NCBI GenBank assembly: GCA_025359915.1
Contig: JANYDE010000052.1
Span: 1 to 47,854 of the forward strand
From: Chamaesiphon sp. 336R_metabinner_41
Lineage (GTDB): Bacteria > Cyanobacteriota > Cyanobacteriia > Cyanobacteriales > Chamaesiphonaceae
Direction: 5' to 3'
Length of the DNA stretch: 47,854 nt
Within the stretch, counting starts at the first letter, position 1. Each line of letters opens with the position of its first letter. The position numbers were made by a program, and so were the translations under genes. Below, piece after piece: positions 1 to 9,928 of the stretch. The notes below the pieces were generated by a model. The model was not told where the DNA came from, made no database searches, and saw only the letters and a program-made list of their open reading frames with translations.

Positions 1-80
1 GACACTTTTTTTGTGATATTTGAGTTTGGATGATTAATAAAAATTATAACTGATGCCGATCGGCTCCTAATTGCTGATGG

Positions 81-106
81 ATTCAATTCGATCGATCGAA
101 TTGAAT
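81..106. repeat. 26-bp perfect palindrome
   Basis: Half-site attcaattcgatc is followed directly by its exact reverse complement, centred on GATCGATC, with no loop. It lies in the gene-free first 322 bases. It is not followed by a T-run, so a terminator role for a gene left of the window is only possible, and a protein-binding site is equally open. The rest of 1-322 holds one interspersed hairpin repeat (184-232) and no other recognisable gene or RNA. Confidence 0.6.
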
Positions 107-183
107 GCCATTTTATTGACTTATTCAGCAAGCCCTAACTAACTATTGCCTCTTGATATTGTTGGTAAGCAGAGAATAATCGA

Positions 184-232
184 AGATCTTACCCACCCCA
201 CCCTTCGGGCACCCCTCCCAAGAGGGGATTTT
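184..232 (+). repeat. Interspersed GC-rich hairpin repeat, copy 1
   Basis: The pattern is AGATCT, then ACCCACCCC, GCCCTT-like, CGGGC, ACCCCTCCC and GAGGGGATTTT. The segment cccctcccaagagggg is a small hairpin. Closely similar copies lie at 40004-40051 (opposite strand) and 46325-46375. All three are intergenic. It is a non-coding repeat of the kind common in cyanobacterial genomes. Confidence 0.75.
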
Positions 233-322
233 GGGGAGATAGTGGGTTGCTGAGGGGACGACACAAGCGAAGAACCTTGGATCTCTAGGGCATTCTAAAT
301 ACAGCAACGATCTTTTACTCAA

Positions 323-502
323 ATGACTAAATTTTTAATTGGCATCGGGTCATTTTGTGGCACAGTTGGCGGGAGCTATATTCCTGGTTTGTGGGGTGAT
401 GACTCATTTTCGTTGATGGGGATTCTGTTTAGTATTATCGGTGGCGTAGTCGGTATTTTATTAGGCTACCAATTAGCCAAACGGCTGGGCTATACTCAAT
501 AA
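323..502 (+). CDS. Small glycine-rich membrane protein (59 aa)
   Basis: This is a 59-residue reading frame starting with ATG and stopping at TAA, 55 bases before the aldo/keto reductase start. The product begins MTKFLIGIGSFCGTVGGSYI. It has two hydrophobic stretches, at about residues 4-22 and 30-52, separated by a short polar loop (WGDDS). The second carries closely spaced glycines (GGVVGILLG), a pattern that packs helices tightly. A charged tail, KRLGYTQ, follows. It is probably an inner-membrane protein. No function is recognised. The coherent two-helix pattern and the tandem position before a real gene argue that it is expressed, but it could be a chance frame. Confidence 0.6.
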   Translation: MTKFLIGIGSFCGTVGGSYIPGLWGDDSFSLMGILFSIIGGVVGILLGYQLAKRLGYTQ

Positions 503-557
503 CCAATTTCGCCCAAACAGTTACCATTAGATCAAGAACTTACAGGAGATTGAACAG

Positions 558-1544
<987 letters not shown>

Positions 1545-1629
1545 AAACCGCTAGCTAACTAAAATATCGATCTTTTGAGCTAATTCGAGATCGAAGACCT
1601 TGATTCGTCCTGCATCATTTTTTTTGATA

Positions 1630-2118
1630 TTATTCTAATTTATTGCCGCAATTGGCACAGAATTTATCAGTTGGTTTTACCGGAGTCCCACACTGACTGC
1701 AAAACCTTTGCCGCTGGGCTGTTGCACCCATATTTAGTTCCATATTACCCATGCGCATCACCATTGGGGGCATATTACCCATTTGCATCGGCGGCATTGG
1801 CGGCATCCCAGATGCGAAGCTAGAACTGGAACTGCTACTAGTTGTAGACTGATGTTCGCCACTATGATTGCTTTGGATCTGAATACTATTACCCTGTATC
1901 TGAATTAGTGATTCTCCGGTGGAGGTAGTAATTTTGATGGTTGCACCAGTTGGCGTGATGGACATTTCTGGGGGTAATAGCCAGATTCCGGTATTGAAAC
2001 TATTGCTCGTTCGCTGTTGTTGTCCGGCACTACTATGCAAGATCGTCACGACGGTTTGCGCGCCCTGATTGTCTACGGAGATTTGATGTCCAGTTGCTAA
2101 TTCCCAGTTATGCATCAT
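1630..2118 (-). CDS. Zinc-ribbon protein with low-complexity linker
   Basis: The product is 162 residues. The last 25 residues form a double-CxxC zinc ribbon (Cys140, Cys143, Cys154, Cys157; motif CSQCG then CANCG). The first 80 residues look like a beta-rich domain without recognised family. Between them lies a serine run (about 93-100), then a Met/Pro/Gly-rich stretch (PPMPPMQMGNMPPM). No signal peptide is seen, so it is probably cytoplasmic. Zinc ribbons of this type often end regulatory or scaffold proteins, but no partner is evident here. Function is unknown. The Met/Pro repeats may vary between strains. Confidence 0.8.
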   Translation of the reverse strand: MMHNWELATGHQISVDNQGAQTVVTILHSSAGQQQRTSNSFNTGIWLLPPEMSITPTGATIKITTSTGESLIQIQGNSIQIQSNHSGEHQSTTSSSSSSSFASGMPPMPPMQMGNMPPMVMRMGNMELNMGATAQRQRFCSQCGTPVKPTDKFCANCGNKLE

Positions 2119-2236
2119 AAGCGGCTCGATTGATTAAGTAAAGCCAGGGTGAAATTCAATAGAGATCTTGAACGATCGATCCATGTTGCCATTGTACCAC
2201 TGCTAAATTATTTAATCCGACAACTCCTCGACAATT

Positions 2237-2647
2237 CTATTCCACGATTTTCCGCAAAGCTTTGATTTGAGATTGATGTTTCTTGTCCTCCAATCGTCGC
2301 CGATTTTGTCCCTGACTAGGCGTTCTCAGCTTGCGGGGTAATACGACTACTGATACACTCAAAATTAGCGTACGCAATCTGTCGAGAGCTTCAGCTCGAT
2401 TGCGTTCTTGGCTGCGGTGTTCCTGAGATTTGATGATGACGACACCTTCACTGGTGATGCGACGATCTCGTAATTGGAGTAGTCGATCCTTATACCGATC
2501 TGGTAATGATGATGCCATAATATCAAAGCGCAAATGAATTGCCGTCGCTACTTTATTGACATTCTGACCGCCTGCACCTTGAGATCGAATGGCACTTAGC
2601 TCGATTTCACTAAGTGGCAAACTAAGATTTTTAGAAACTTGGAACAT
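2237..2647 (-). CDS. arfB: Alternative ribosome-rescue factor ArfB (peptidyl-tRNA hydrolase)
   Basis: This 136-residue protein has the class I release-factor catalytic domain at its N-terminus. The GGQ motif is at residues 26-28 inside SQGAGGQNVNK, the hallmark of ArfB/YaeJ. The basic C-terminal tail (RKLRTPSQGQNRRRLEDKKHQ) is the part that in the family enters the empty mRNA channel of a stalled ribosome. ArfB hydrolyses peptidyl-tRNA on non-stop ribosomes without a stop codon. The start matches the family N-terminus. Its start codon lies only 7 bp from that of the divergent neighbour, so its promoter must lie largely inside that gene. Confidence 0.93.
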   Translation of the reverse strand: MFQVSKNLSLPLSEIELSAIRSQGAGGQNVNKVATAIHLRFDIMASSLPDRYKDRLLQLRDRRITSEGVVIIKSQEHRSQERNRAEALDRLRTLILSVSVVVLPRKLRTPSQGQNRRRLEDKKHQSQIKALRKIVE

Positions 2648-2654
2648 GAATTAA

Positions 2655-3209
2655 ATGGCTAAATTTTATGCTCAATTAGACGATCGACTGTGTGAATTTA
2701 TTCAGCAGCAACAGCTCTTTTTTACAGCAACAGCTCCAGTTGACGGACGGATTAATTTATCACCCAAAGGAATCGATTCTTTCCGATGTTTGGATTTTCA
2801 ACGGGTGGCATATTTAGATCTTACAGGCAGTGGCAACGAAACAGCCGCCCATTTGCTCCAAAATGGGCGAATCACCATCATGTTTTGTAGTTTTACCGAT
2901 AAACCCTTAATTCTTCGATTGTATGGTCGTGGTGAGGTAATTAGCCCCAATTCAGCACAATGGGATAATTTAATCGACAGGTTTACCGATTTACCTGGGA
3001 AACGGCAGATAATTTCGATTCAGCTTGAATCGGTGCAAACATCTTGCGGCTATGGAGTGCCAATTTACGAGCTTCAGGCAGAACGATCTACTTTACTTGA
3101 TTGGTCGGTCAAAAAAGGTGTCGATGGAGTCAGAGCATATCAACTGGAAAATAATCATACCAGTATTGATGGTTTATCGATTATTGAGGGAGGAGCTGGG
3201 GAGAGCTGA
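2655..3209 (+). CDS. Pyridoxamine 5'-phosphate oxidase-fold flavoprotein
   Basis: This is a 184-residue protein of the split-barrel FMN-binding family. The N-terminus MAKFYAQLDDRLCEFIQQQQ and the segments VDGRINLSPKGIDSF, TGSGNETAAHL and GRITIMFCSF follow the pattern of the PNPOx-like group. Members bind FMN or related cofactors, but most of this subgroup has no proven substrate, so a pyridoxine-oxidase activity should not be assumed. It is divergent from arfB with a 7 bp start-to-start gap. No good ribosome binding site is seen, which fits a short leader. Confidence 0.85.
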   Translation: MAKFYAQLDDRLCEFIQQQQLFFTATAPVDGRINLSPKGIDSFRCLDFQRVAYLDLTGSGNETAAHLLQNGRITIMFCSFTDKPLILRLYGRGEVISPNSAQWDNLIDRFTDLPGKRQIISIQLESVQTSCGYGVPIYELQAERSTLLDWSVKKGVDGVRAYQLENNHTSIDGLSIIEGGAGES

Positions 3210-3247
3210 TCGTGAGTGTATTTTCCCCTCCTCCATCCTCCCTGAAA

Positions 3248-4288
3248 TTACGATCGCGCTTGCTTTTTAGCAGCATAAGCTTTGACAAATCGATCGTCAA
3301 ACAATTTGCTCGTATCTACTTTAGTTTTGATAATGCCATTGTCAAGTAGAAACTTACTAATTTCTACTGCTGAAGTAGCTAAATACGTCGAGTCATTTCC
3401 AGTTCCAAAAGCTTCAGTATTGTCTTCAACTGTAAATATTTTGGCACCGTCAGCATAATCTTTATATTCTGCTAGACTTACCCCTGCGCGTTTAGCCATA
3501 ATTTCATTGACTTCATCTTTATTCTTGTTAGTATTATTGTATGCAAGTGTTGCAAACCAACTATCGACAACTCCCTGTACTTGGTCGGGGTGCTCATTTA
3601 CAAACTTGCGAGTAAATACTACGTGGTCAGAAATTGAGCCAGGAAAGTTACTAGAACTAAATAGTTCTTTGCTGCCAGCACGCTTTAACGCTTTAGTTGT
3701 AAAAGGTGCGTACACTGCGGCGGCATCTACTTCTCCAGCCGCAAAAGCCGCAGCAGCTTTACTTGTTTCTAACGGAACAAGTGTAAAATCTTTGAACGTC
3801 ATGCCTGCTTTTTTCAAAGCTTGAGCGAGTAAGAAATGATCGACACTACCTACTTCTGCGGCTACTTTTTTGCCCTTGAGATCTCTGATCGATTTGATTT
3901 TGTCACTAACCACAATTTTGTCATTACCAGTAGAGTTGTCATTAGTCATTACGATGACTAAATCTGCGCCATTAGCAACTCCGGTAATTGTATCTCCTAG
4001 TGTTTGGTTATTAGCATCTAGTTTACCTGTATTTAGTGATTCGAGCGACTTCATCGCATCAGGAAACCATTGCAGATCGACATCAACTTTATTGTCTTTG
4101 AATAGCTCTTTGGCTTGAGTTACTTGCCAAGGTAAATAACCTACCCAAAGACCAGAACCCAACTTAACAACACCAGCCTTGGGGCTGCTAGGTGCTTTAC
4201 TCTCAGTCGTTGGATTACTGCAACTTACTGTCACTGACAAGCTCAGTGCAAATAGTAAAGTCGAAGTAAGAGTAGAACGTCGTTTCAT
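3248..4288 (-). CDS. ABC transporter substrate-binding lipoprotein, NMT1/taurine-sulfonate-like
   Basis: The product is 346 residues. The start is set at the internal ATG that gives a lipoprotein signal peptide: MKRRSTLTSTLL, a hydrophobic stretch, then a lipobox-like SVSC-type site (VTVSCSNP) near residue 23. The mature part is a type 2 periplasmic binding fold with WVGYLPWQVT near its start and GSVDHFLL and AAVYAP in the middle. This resembles binding proteins for nitrate, taurine, sulfonates or thiamine precursors. The ligand cannot be inferred. No permease or ATPase gene is adjacent on either side, so it is an orphan. An upstream in-frame extension to 4369 lacks a signal peptide and is rejected. 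Confidence 0.88.
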   Translation of the reverse strand: MKRRSTLTSTLLFALSLSVTVSCSNPTTESKAPSSPKAGVVKLGSGLWVGYLPWQVTQAKELFKDNKVDVDLQWFPDAMKSLESLNTGKLDANNQTLGDTITGVANGADLVIVMTNDNSTGNDKIVVSDKIKSIRDLKGKKVAAEVGSVDHFLLAQALKKAGMTFKDFTLVPLETSKAAAAFAAGEVDAAAVYAPFTTKALKRAGSKELFSSSNFPGSISDHVVFTRKFVNEHPDQVQGVVDSWFATLAYNNTNKNKDEVNEIMAKRAGVSLAEYKDYADGAKIFTVEDNTEAFGTGNDSTYLATSAVEISKFLLDNGIIKTKVDTSKLFDDRFVKAYAAKKQARS

Positions 4289-4573
4289 ATAATGCACCCG
4301 TAAAATTACATATTTTCGATGGCTCGTGCAGTACCTCTCAAAAGAGATTGACTGTCTGATCGGCCTCATCGCAAGCTAAAATACTGCCAAAGATCCTATC
4401 TATATCGGCATAGACCGAAAACAGCATATTCCTATAGTTCCCAAAAGTTTCGCTAGAATTTGACTCAATCAATAATAAAAGTCTGAAACCCATGTGGTGA
4501 GCAGTGCCTACTAGGGTAAAATGGAAATTTAGGTACATTTCAGCTATAAACTCTAGAAAAGTCAGATCCAGAT

Positions 4574-5479
4574 ATGTCAAATCTCAAACAATCGATCTCT
4601 GAGTGGGCACCACTAATTAAGATTGTAAATTTATCACTGTCAGGATTTGTCGGACTGTTAGCGATCGATTTTTATCTCGATTTAGATTTCGATGTTTGGG
4701 TGGGATTGGCATTGATGTGTTCGATCTTTTCAGTTTATATATTCAATTGTTTTACAGATCGAGCCGAAGATTTAGCTAGCAAGACTAAATGCAATTCAAA
4801 AATCATCGAGTTGCGATTAGATCGACTGGGAATAATTACGTTTGCGATCAGCATCCTGATTTTTGTATTTCATTGTTTTAGTACGCTCAAATTATCACTA
4901 TTCGCAATCGGTGCTCTAATCTCGATCGCTTATTCGTATCGAATTATTCCTAGTTTTGCCAACAATCTCAAGCTGGATAGTTGTCAACAGCATCATTATC
5001 GATTCAAGGAAATAACCGCAGTTAAAAATATCGCTATCGCTTTGTGCTGGACTGGATCGATCGTGATCCCACCGTTCCTATTTAGCGACGAACAAATTGA
5101 TGTCGATTATTCATTCACACTACTATTTATTTCTTTATTCATTTTGACTTTTGTCAATACTATATTTGGTGATATCCGAGATCGACATGGCGATCGATTG
5201 GCGGGAGTCAAAACACTGCCTGTGGTGTTTGGCAGAAGTACCTGTTATGGATCGATTATCTTTGTGTCAACATTATGGCTAGCTTGGATTTTTAATAGCT
5301 ATCAGGACAACGCGATCGATCTCAATGATTTTTGGTTTTTAGCTGCTGTTGTTGCTTATCCACTCAGCTATTTTATTCCTTATCGCTTGGGCGTAAGATG
5401 GGAATTTATCTTAGATACAATCTGTGAATTCGATCTCTGGTTTTTCTCGATCGGTTTACTACTATTATCTATTTTATAG
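4574..5479 (+). CDS. UbiA-family prenyltransferase-like membrane protein
   Basis: This 301-residue protein has about eight hydrophobic segments. The two aspartate motifs of UbiA enzymes are present in modified form: NxxxDxxxD at Asn58/Asp62/Asp66 (NCFTDRAED) and DxxDxxxD at Asp200/Asp203/Asp207 (GDIRDRHGD), followed by KTLPVVFG, which is typical of the family. UbiA enzymes transfer a prenyl chain to an aromatic acceptor in the membrane, using Mg2+ held by these aspartates. It is not one of the standard chlorophyll synthase or tocopherol/plastoquinone enzymes that I recognise. It is a monocistronic-looking gene with a poor ribosome binding site. Confidence 0.8.
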   Translation: MSNLKQSISEWAPLIKIVNLSLSGFVGLLAIDFYLDLDFDVWVGLALMCSIFSVYIFNCFTDRAEDLASKTKCNSKIIELRLDRLGIITFAISILIFVFHCFSTLKLSLFAIGALISIAYSYRIIPSFANNLKLDSCQQHHYRFKEITAVKNIAIALCWTGSIVIPPFLFSDEQIDVDYSFTLLFISLFILTFVNTIFGDIRDRHGDRLAGVKTLPVVFGRSTCYGSIIFVSTLWLAWIFNSYQDNAIDLNDFWFLAAVVAYPLSYFIPYRLGVRWEFILDTICEFDLWFFSIGLLLLSIL

Positions 5480-5500
5480 TAATTAAATCGACTAAAGTCG

Positions 5501-5637
5501 CTAGAGGGCGGGCATGAAGCGGCGTTTTTATATCTAGGGTTCCCCCGTAACCGAGAGCCTCTCCAGGGTGGTTTCAGACACCGTCAGCCTCAATCGCTTA
5601 GTCCACTTCAGTGGACTTTCGCTCTTAGCCCCAAATT
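5501..5637. repeat. Interspersed repeat cluster between convergent genes
   Basis: The 201-base gap between the prenyltransferase and the SNF2 gene holds two repeat parts. At 5501-5515, ctagagggcgggcat recurs at 14422-14436. At 5563-5637 a segment of about 75 bases recurs at 20738-20813 on the other strand, with 46 bases identical by eye. That segment contains the near-palindrome agtccact-tc-agtggact. It is non-coding and may act as a transcript end for the two convergent genes. Confidence 0.75.
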
Positions 5638-5680
5638 CAAATGTTGCTAACAAAGAACTCAATTTGGATTGAGATCGAGG

Positions 5681-8600
5681 TTATTCATTAATCAACCGCA
5701 GTAGTTCAGTTGTGGAGACTTTTCCGCTCATATCGGAGCCTTCGAGCAGGCTGTCGGCGAGATCGCGTTTGTGTTTGTGTAAATCGACGATCTTTTCTTC
5801 GATCGTGTGTTGAGCCACTAACCGATATATTGTAACAGGGCGAGTTTGACCGATGCGGTGGGTGCGATCGGATGCTTGATCTTCGACGGCGGGATTCCAC
5901 CAGGGATCCATGTGGATTACGTAGTCTGCGGCGGTGAGGTTGAGTCCTGTGCCCCCTGCTTTGAGGCTGATCAGGAAAACGTCGCCAACGCCTGATTGGA
6001 AGGCTTTGACGCGACTTTGACGATCGCGTGCAGTAGTACTCCCATCGAGATATTGGTAGGTGATATTTTGGCTTTCTAAATATTTGGCAATTATACTTAA
6101 ATGACCGACAAATTGACTGAAGACGAGGGCTTTATGTCCGTTTTCTAGTAGTTCGGTGAGGACTTCGCCGAATAGTTGGAGTTTGGCACTAGGGATGGCA
6201 ATATCGGTGGTGACTAGTTGGGGGTTGCAACAGGCGCGGCGCAGTTTCATGATTTCTCCCAGCACTTGAAAGTGTTTTTGTTCTGGTGGAACATCAATTT
6301 CGTTGAGTTTAGCAATTGCTTGTTGGCGAAGTGCTTCGTAGAATGCCATTTCTGCGGGGGATAGTTCAACTCGGAGGACGATCTCGGTGCGGGAGGGAAG
6401 TTCGGTAAGTACGTCGCGTTTGAGGCGGCGGAGGATGAAGGGTTGGATCAGTTTTTTGAGTTGGAGGCGGGCGTTTTGTTGGCGGAGTTTATCGGCAGGA
6501 GCGTCGCCGGAACGTTCTATAGCATTGGCGAAGCGGGTGTTAAAATCATCGAGGGAACTGAGTAAGCCAGGGTTGATAAATCTGAACAGATTCCAGAGTT
6601 CGCCGAGGTGATTTTCGATGGGGGTTCCGGTGGCGATAATTTTGAATCCGGCTTGGAGATTCATCGCTGCTTGGGAACGTTTGGTGGCGAAATTTTTGAT
6701 CGATTGAGCTTCATCTAAAACGATCGTTTGCCAGGTAATTTTTGCCAGCATTTCGGCGACATCTTCTTGTTGCAATAAACCATAACTACAGACGACTAAA
6801 TCGAAGGGTTGCAATCCATCTAATACTTTCTGTCTGTCGCCATTCCCAAATTGAATCGGCTTGAGCGTAGGGGCAAATTTTTCGGCTTCACTGAGCCAAT
6901 TCATACAGACGGAAGTTGGCGCAATTACTAATGTTGCTCCACCTGGGGCGCGGGTGAGAATTACCGCCAAAGATTGGAGGGTTTTTCCTAATCCCATATC
7001 ATCCGCCAAACAAGCACCGACACCCCAATGAGCGAGTCTAGCCAACCAGCGGAAACCGTCGAGCTGATAATCCCGTAATTCAGCTTGCAAGGTAGACGGT
7101 AATTCCGGTTCGAGCTGTTCTACCTCCCGCAGCTTTTTGATGTGGGATTTCCAATGCTGATCCGTCTCAACCCCGCCTACCTCATCAATCCAATCCTCCA
7201 TCGACAGCGCGGCGAGAGGGTGCATCCCCAATTTCTTCCCATGCTTACTGGAAATCAACCGCAATTGATCCAACCGTTGACGGAACTCCTGCGTCAGAGC
7301 CAAAAATTGCCCATCCCCCAGCGGAATAAACCGACTCGGAGTACGATCGAGTAATGCCAACAATTGCTGTAATTCCAGCACCTCATTCTCATTTACCTGT
7401 ACCTCGCCAGTAGTTGCAAACCAATCATGCTCGCGGTTAATACTGAGCTTGAAATCACTCAAACCCTTCTGACGACTAACCCGCATTTTCTCACCTTCTG
7501 GCCACTCGATCGTCACCACATCATCGAGATCTTGCAACTCCATCAATAATTCTAAACAATCAGCGGGATCTTCGATCGACCATTCGCCCTCTAATTCCGT
7601 TGTCTGCTCCAATGTCGGACAGGCACTAATTACCGCATTCGCTAATCGGCTCTCTGCTGCCAAATCGCGGCTGGTTTGCAACCGTTTGCCTTCAATCTCG
7701 GCAATTACCGTTTCCCCACCCTTCCCAGGGCTGTAATAGGGGCCTACAGGCGCAAATGGACGAGACAGGATATTAAATTTTAACCCAGATCCGATCGGGA
7801 ATAACTGGACATGGGGTTGAGGATCGCTGGGTACTTCCTCAATATCAATCGCACCACCGCCGATATCGGAATGGATGGTGACAATTTGGGAAATCGAACC
7901 TATGGCTGTCAGCACCCGATCCTTAGCAATAGCGGGAACTTCCAGCCGATTTCTAATCCCCAGAATATCGCTAATTTTACGATGACTTTCGGTAATTTCG
8001 ATCGCTTTGAGCCGTGATGGACTTTCCTTGACGAGCATCACATTCTCCGAAGGATCGGGATGGGGATTCATTTCTAGGACTATTTTATCACCCGCGATCG
8101 ATTTAATCGTCAATTCCGGCTCACCCTTAACAACCTCAATCCGGGTAGTCGGATTATCTTCCCAAAATACCAACGGGTGACTAATTAATGCGATCATGGC
8201 TCGATCGTCAAATCGATATTCCGTACCACCCCAACTACCTTGGGAATAAGTTTTCAAATGCTTGCATATCCGCAAATCTTGGGGCGTAAAATAATCAAAC
8301 TCATCAGGATCTCGCAACCGTTTCAGCGCAATATTTCGCCCCTTCCCCCATTCTCCTTTCGCATTAATTCCCTGTTCTCGCGGTTGCAACATCCAGCTAC
8401 TCGCACCATACATAACAATCATCCAAGCGAGTCGTTGACTATTACCTGTACGCTCAACAGTATTAGCTTCCGCAGCTTTTCCTTGGAGATTAGTTAAAGC
8501 AGTCAAAGAGATTTCCCACTGCTCTTTTGGTTGAATCAATTTAGCGATACTAGCAACACCGATTTCCTGTTGACGCTTGGTAGTTTCCTTCTGATAAAAA

Positions 8601-9928
8601 CTCTGGAATTTTTCCGTCGGATTAATCTGCGAAAGCATCGCCGCCGCTTCCATTGCTAACCACTGATAACCAGATTCATTCGCCTTACTATAAAACTGTT
8701 CGAGGATTTGGGGAAGTTGTTTATTCGACGCACTTTTATCCACCCAATGAATGCATAAAGCTCGAACAAGAATTTCCAGACTATGATGAGTTTTAATCGG
8801 CGTACAGCGCAGAATTATCTCCCGCCGACTGGCTGCACCCAATTGCAACTCGATAATATTTTCCAGCACACTGTAAGTATTACTCAGCCAAGATTTCGCC
8901 TGAATCGCAATGCGGACATATTCTAAAGCAGCGCGAAGATCTGCACCTTCACCCCGTCGGAGTAAAGCGAAGATATAAAATAAACCACCCGCCGTCATGA
9001 AATAAACTTTGCGCTTACCAGTCCCTTTTTTGAGAGCCTTTAAAGCCGTCTCATACTCGACAATCGCCAGCCGATCTTCTCCTTGTAAAAAATACCACCA
9101 CCCCCATAAAAGTGCAACTCGATCGCGCCAAGCAGCCGGAAAATTATCTAATATTTTCTTCGCCGCCGTCACTTTCCCCCGTAATAATAACTCCTCAATC
9201 AGTAAAATTTTGAGCTTCTCAGGAATCGGTTTAATTCGGTCGTTCCCAGCACTTTCTAGTGCAGCAAAAATACCATCCGTCGGCGTTAAATGTTCGAGCG
9301 AATAATTAAAAACGTTGTACCAAGTTATTTCGGCTAATTCAGCATCTAGCGTTGCAAACCAATCAGCATCAAAGGGATTATTGCAAACCTGCTGCCAAAT
9401 TTGAGTGGATGGAATCGGATCTGATAAACGACTATAAGCACTATTATAATAAGCATCAAATTGCTCATTGATAAATTTCAGATCGTTGAGATATAGCCCC
9501 AATCGAAACTCACGAATAAATTCACCACGATGATCAAATTGTCGCTGCTGCTTATATCCAAGCTGAGTCACGGGTAACTTTTCCGCTACTACCTGAGCCA
9601 TCATCATAAATTTCCCCGTCGCCACTGCTTCGCGCGTAGCAATTTCAGCGATAGTGGGATTAATCTGGATCGTATTTTTCGCATGGGGTACCAGCATGTC
9701 GCTGACTAGCAATCGATCGAGATAAGGCTTTAGTGTCGCGGATTGCCAAGGCTTATCACCCCCGAATCCCATCTGATTGAAGCAATCCAAGCAGAGAGTT
9801 CTAGTCACTGGGGTATACATGACCGAAAATAACTGGACGATCGATCGATCCACTTCTACTAGGATCTGGTAGACAGCGACCAATTTTTGACGGTGTTTCT
9901 CGATCTTCAGATTATTTTCAGTTATCAT
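5681..9928 (-). CDS. SNF2-family DEAD/DEAH helicase, 1415 aa
   Basis: The C-terminal 460 residues form a complete Swi2/Snf2 double-RecA ATPase. ELRDYQLDGFRWL begins it near residue 950, Walker A is DDMGLGKT near 978, the DEAQ box (VLDEAQSIKN) is near 1070, TGTPIENHLGELW is motif III, and the helicase C lobe has KALVFSQF, LKAGGTGLNLT and DRTHRIGQTRPV. The N-terminal 900 residues are long and helical, with an early cysteine pair (LCLDCF) and a middle region like the SNF2-associated domains of bacterial homologues. Such proteins translocate on double-stranded DNA, and RapA-like recycling of RNA polymerase or DNA remodelling are possible roles. No defence or restriction genes adjoin it. Confidence 0.92.
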   Translation of the reverse strand: MITENNLKIEKHRQKLVAVYQILVEVDRSIVQLFSVMYTPVTRTLCLDCFNQMGFGGDKPWQSATLKPYLDRLLVSDMLVPHAKNTIQINPTIAEIATREAVATGKFMMMAQVVAEKLPVTQLGYKQQRQFDHRGEFIREFRLGLYLNDLKFINEQFDAYYNSAYSRLSDPIPSTQIWQQVCNNPFDADWFATLDAELAEITWYNVFNYSLEHLTPTDGIFAALESAGNDRIKPIPEKLKILLIEELLLRGKVTAAKKILDNFPAAWRDRVALLWGWWYFLQGEDRLAIVEYETALKALKKGTGKRKVYFMTAGGLFYIFALLRRGEGADLRAALEYVRIAIQAKSWLSNTYSVLENIIELQLGAASRREIILRCTPIKTHHSLEILVRALCIHWVDKSASNKQLPQILEQFYSKANESGYQWLAMEAAAMLSQINPTEKFQSFYQKETTKRQQEIGVASIAKLIQPKEQWEISLTALTNLQGKAAEANTVERTGNSQRLAWMIVMYGASSWMLQPREQGINAKGEWGKGRNIALKRLRDPDEFDYFTPQDLRICKHLKTYSQGSWGGTEYRFDDRAMIALISHPLVFWEDNPTTRIEVVKGEPELTIKSIAGDKIVLEMNPHPDPSENVMLVKESPSRLKAIEITESHRKISDILGIRNRLEVPAIAKDRVLTAIGSISQIVTIHSDIGGGAIDIEEVPSDPQPHVQLFPIGSGLKFNILSRPFAPVGPYYSPGKGGETVIAEIEGKRLQTSRDLAAESRLANAVISACPTLEQTTELEGEWSIEDPADCLELLMELQDLDDVVTIEWPEGEKMRVSRQKGLSDFKLSINREHDWFATTGEVQVNENEVLELQQLLALLDRTPSRFIPLGDGQFLALTQEFRQRLDQLRLISSKHGKKLGMHPLAALSMEDWIDEVGGVETDQHWKSHIKKLREVEQLEPELPSTLQAELRDYQLDGFRWLARLAHWGVGACLADDMGLGKTLQSLAVILTRAPGGATLVIAPTSVCMNWLSEAEKFAPTLKPIQFGNGDRQKVLDGLQPFDLVVCSYGLLQQEDVAEMLAKITWQTIVLDEAQSIKNFATKRSQAAMNLQAGFKIIATGTPIENHLGELWNLFRFINPGLLSSLDDFNTRFANAIERSGDAPADKLRQQNARLQLKKLIQPFILRRLKRDVLTELPSRTEIVLRVELSPAEMAFYEALRQQAIAKLNEIDVPPEQKHFQVLGEIMKLRRACCNPQLVTTDIAIPSAKLQLFGEVLTELLENGHKALVFSQFVGHLSIIAKYLESQNITYQYLDGSTTARDRQSRVKAFQSGVGDVFLISLKAGGTGLNLTAADYVIHMDPWWNPAVEDQASDRTHRIGQTRPVTIYRLVAQHTIEEKIVDLHKHKRDLADSLLEGSDMSGKVSTTELLRLINE

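Noticed and set aside
3025-3270. 81-residue plus-strand frame
   Set aside because: It lies almost entirely inside the flavin-type gene in another frame.
4338-4580. 80-residue minus-strand frame between the ABC lipoprotein and the prenyltransferase
   Set aside because: It overlaps the upstream region of one gene and the start of another, has no family pattern and no ribosome binding site.
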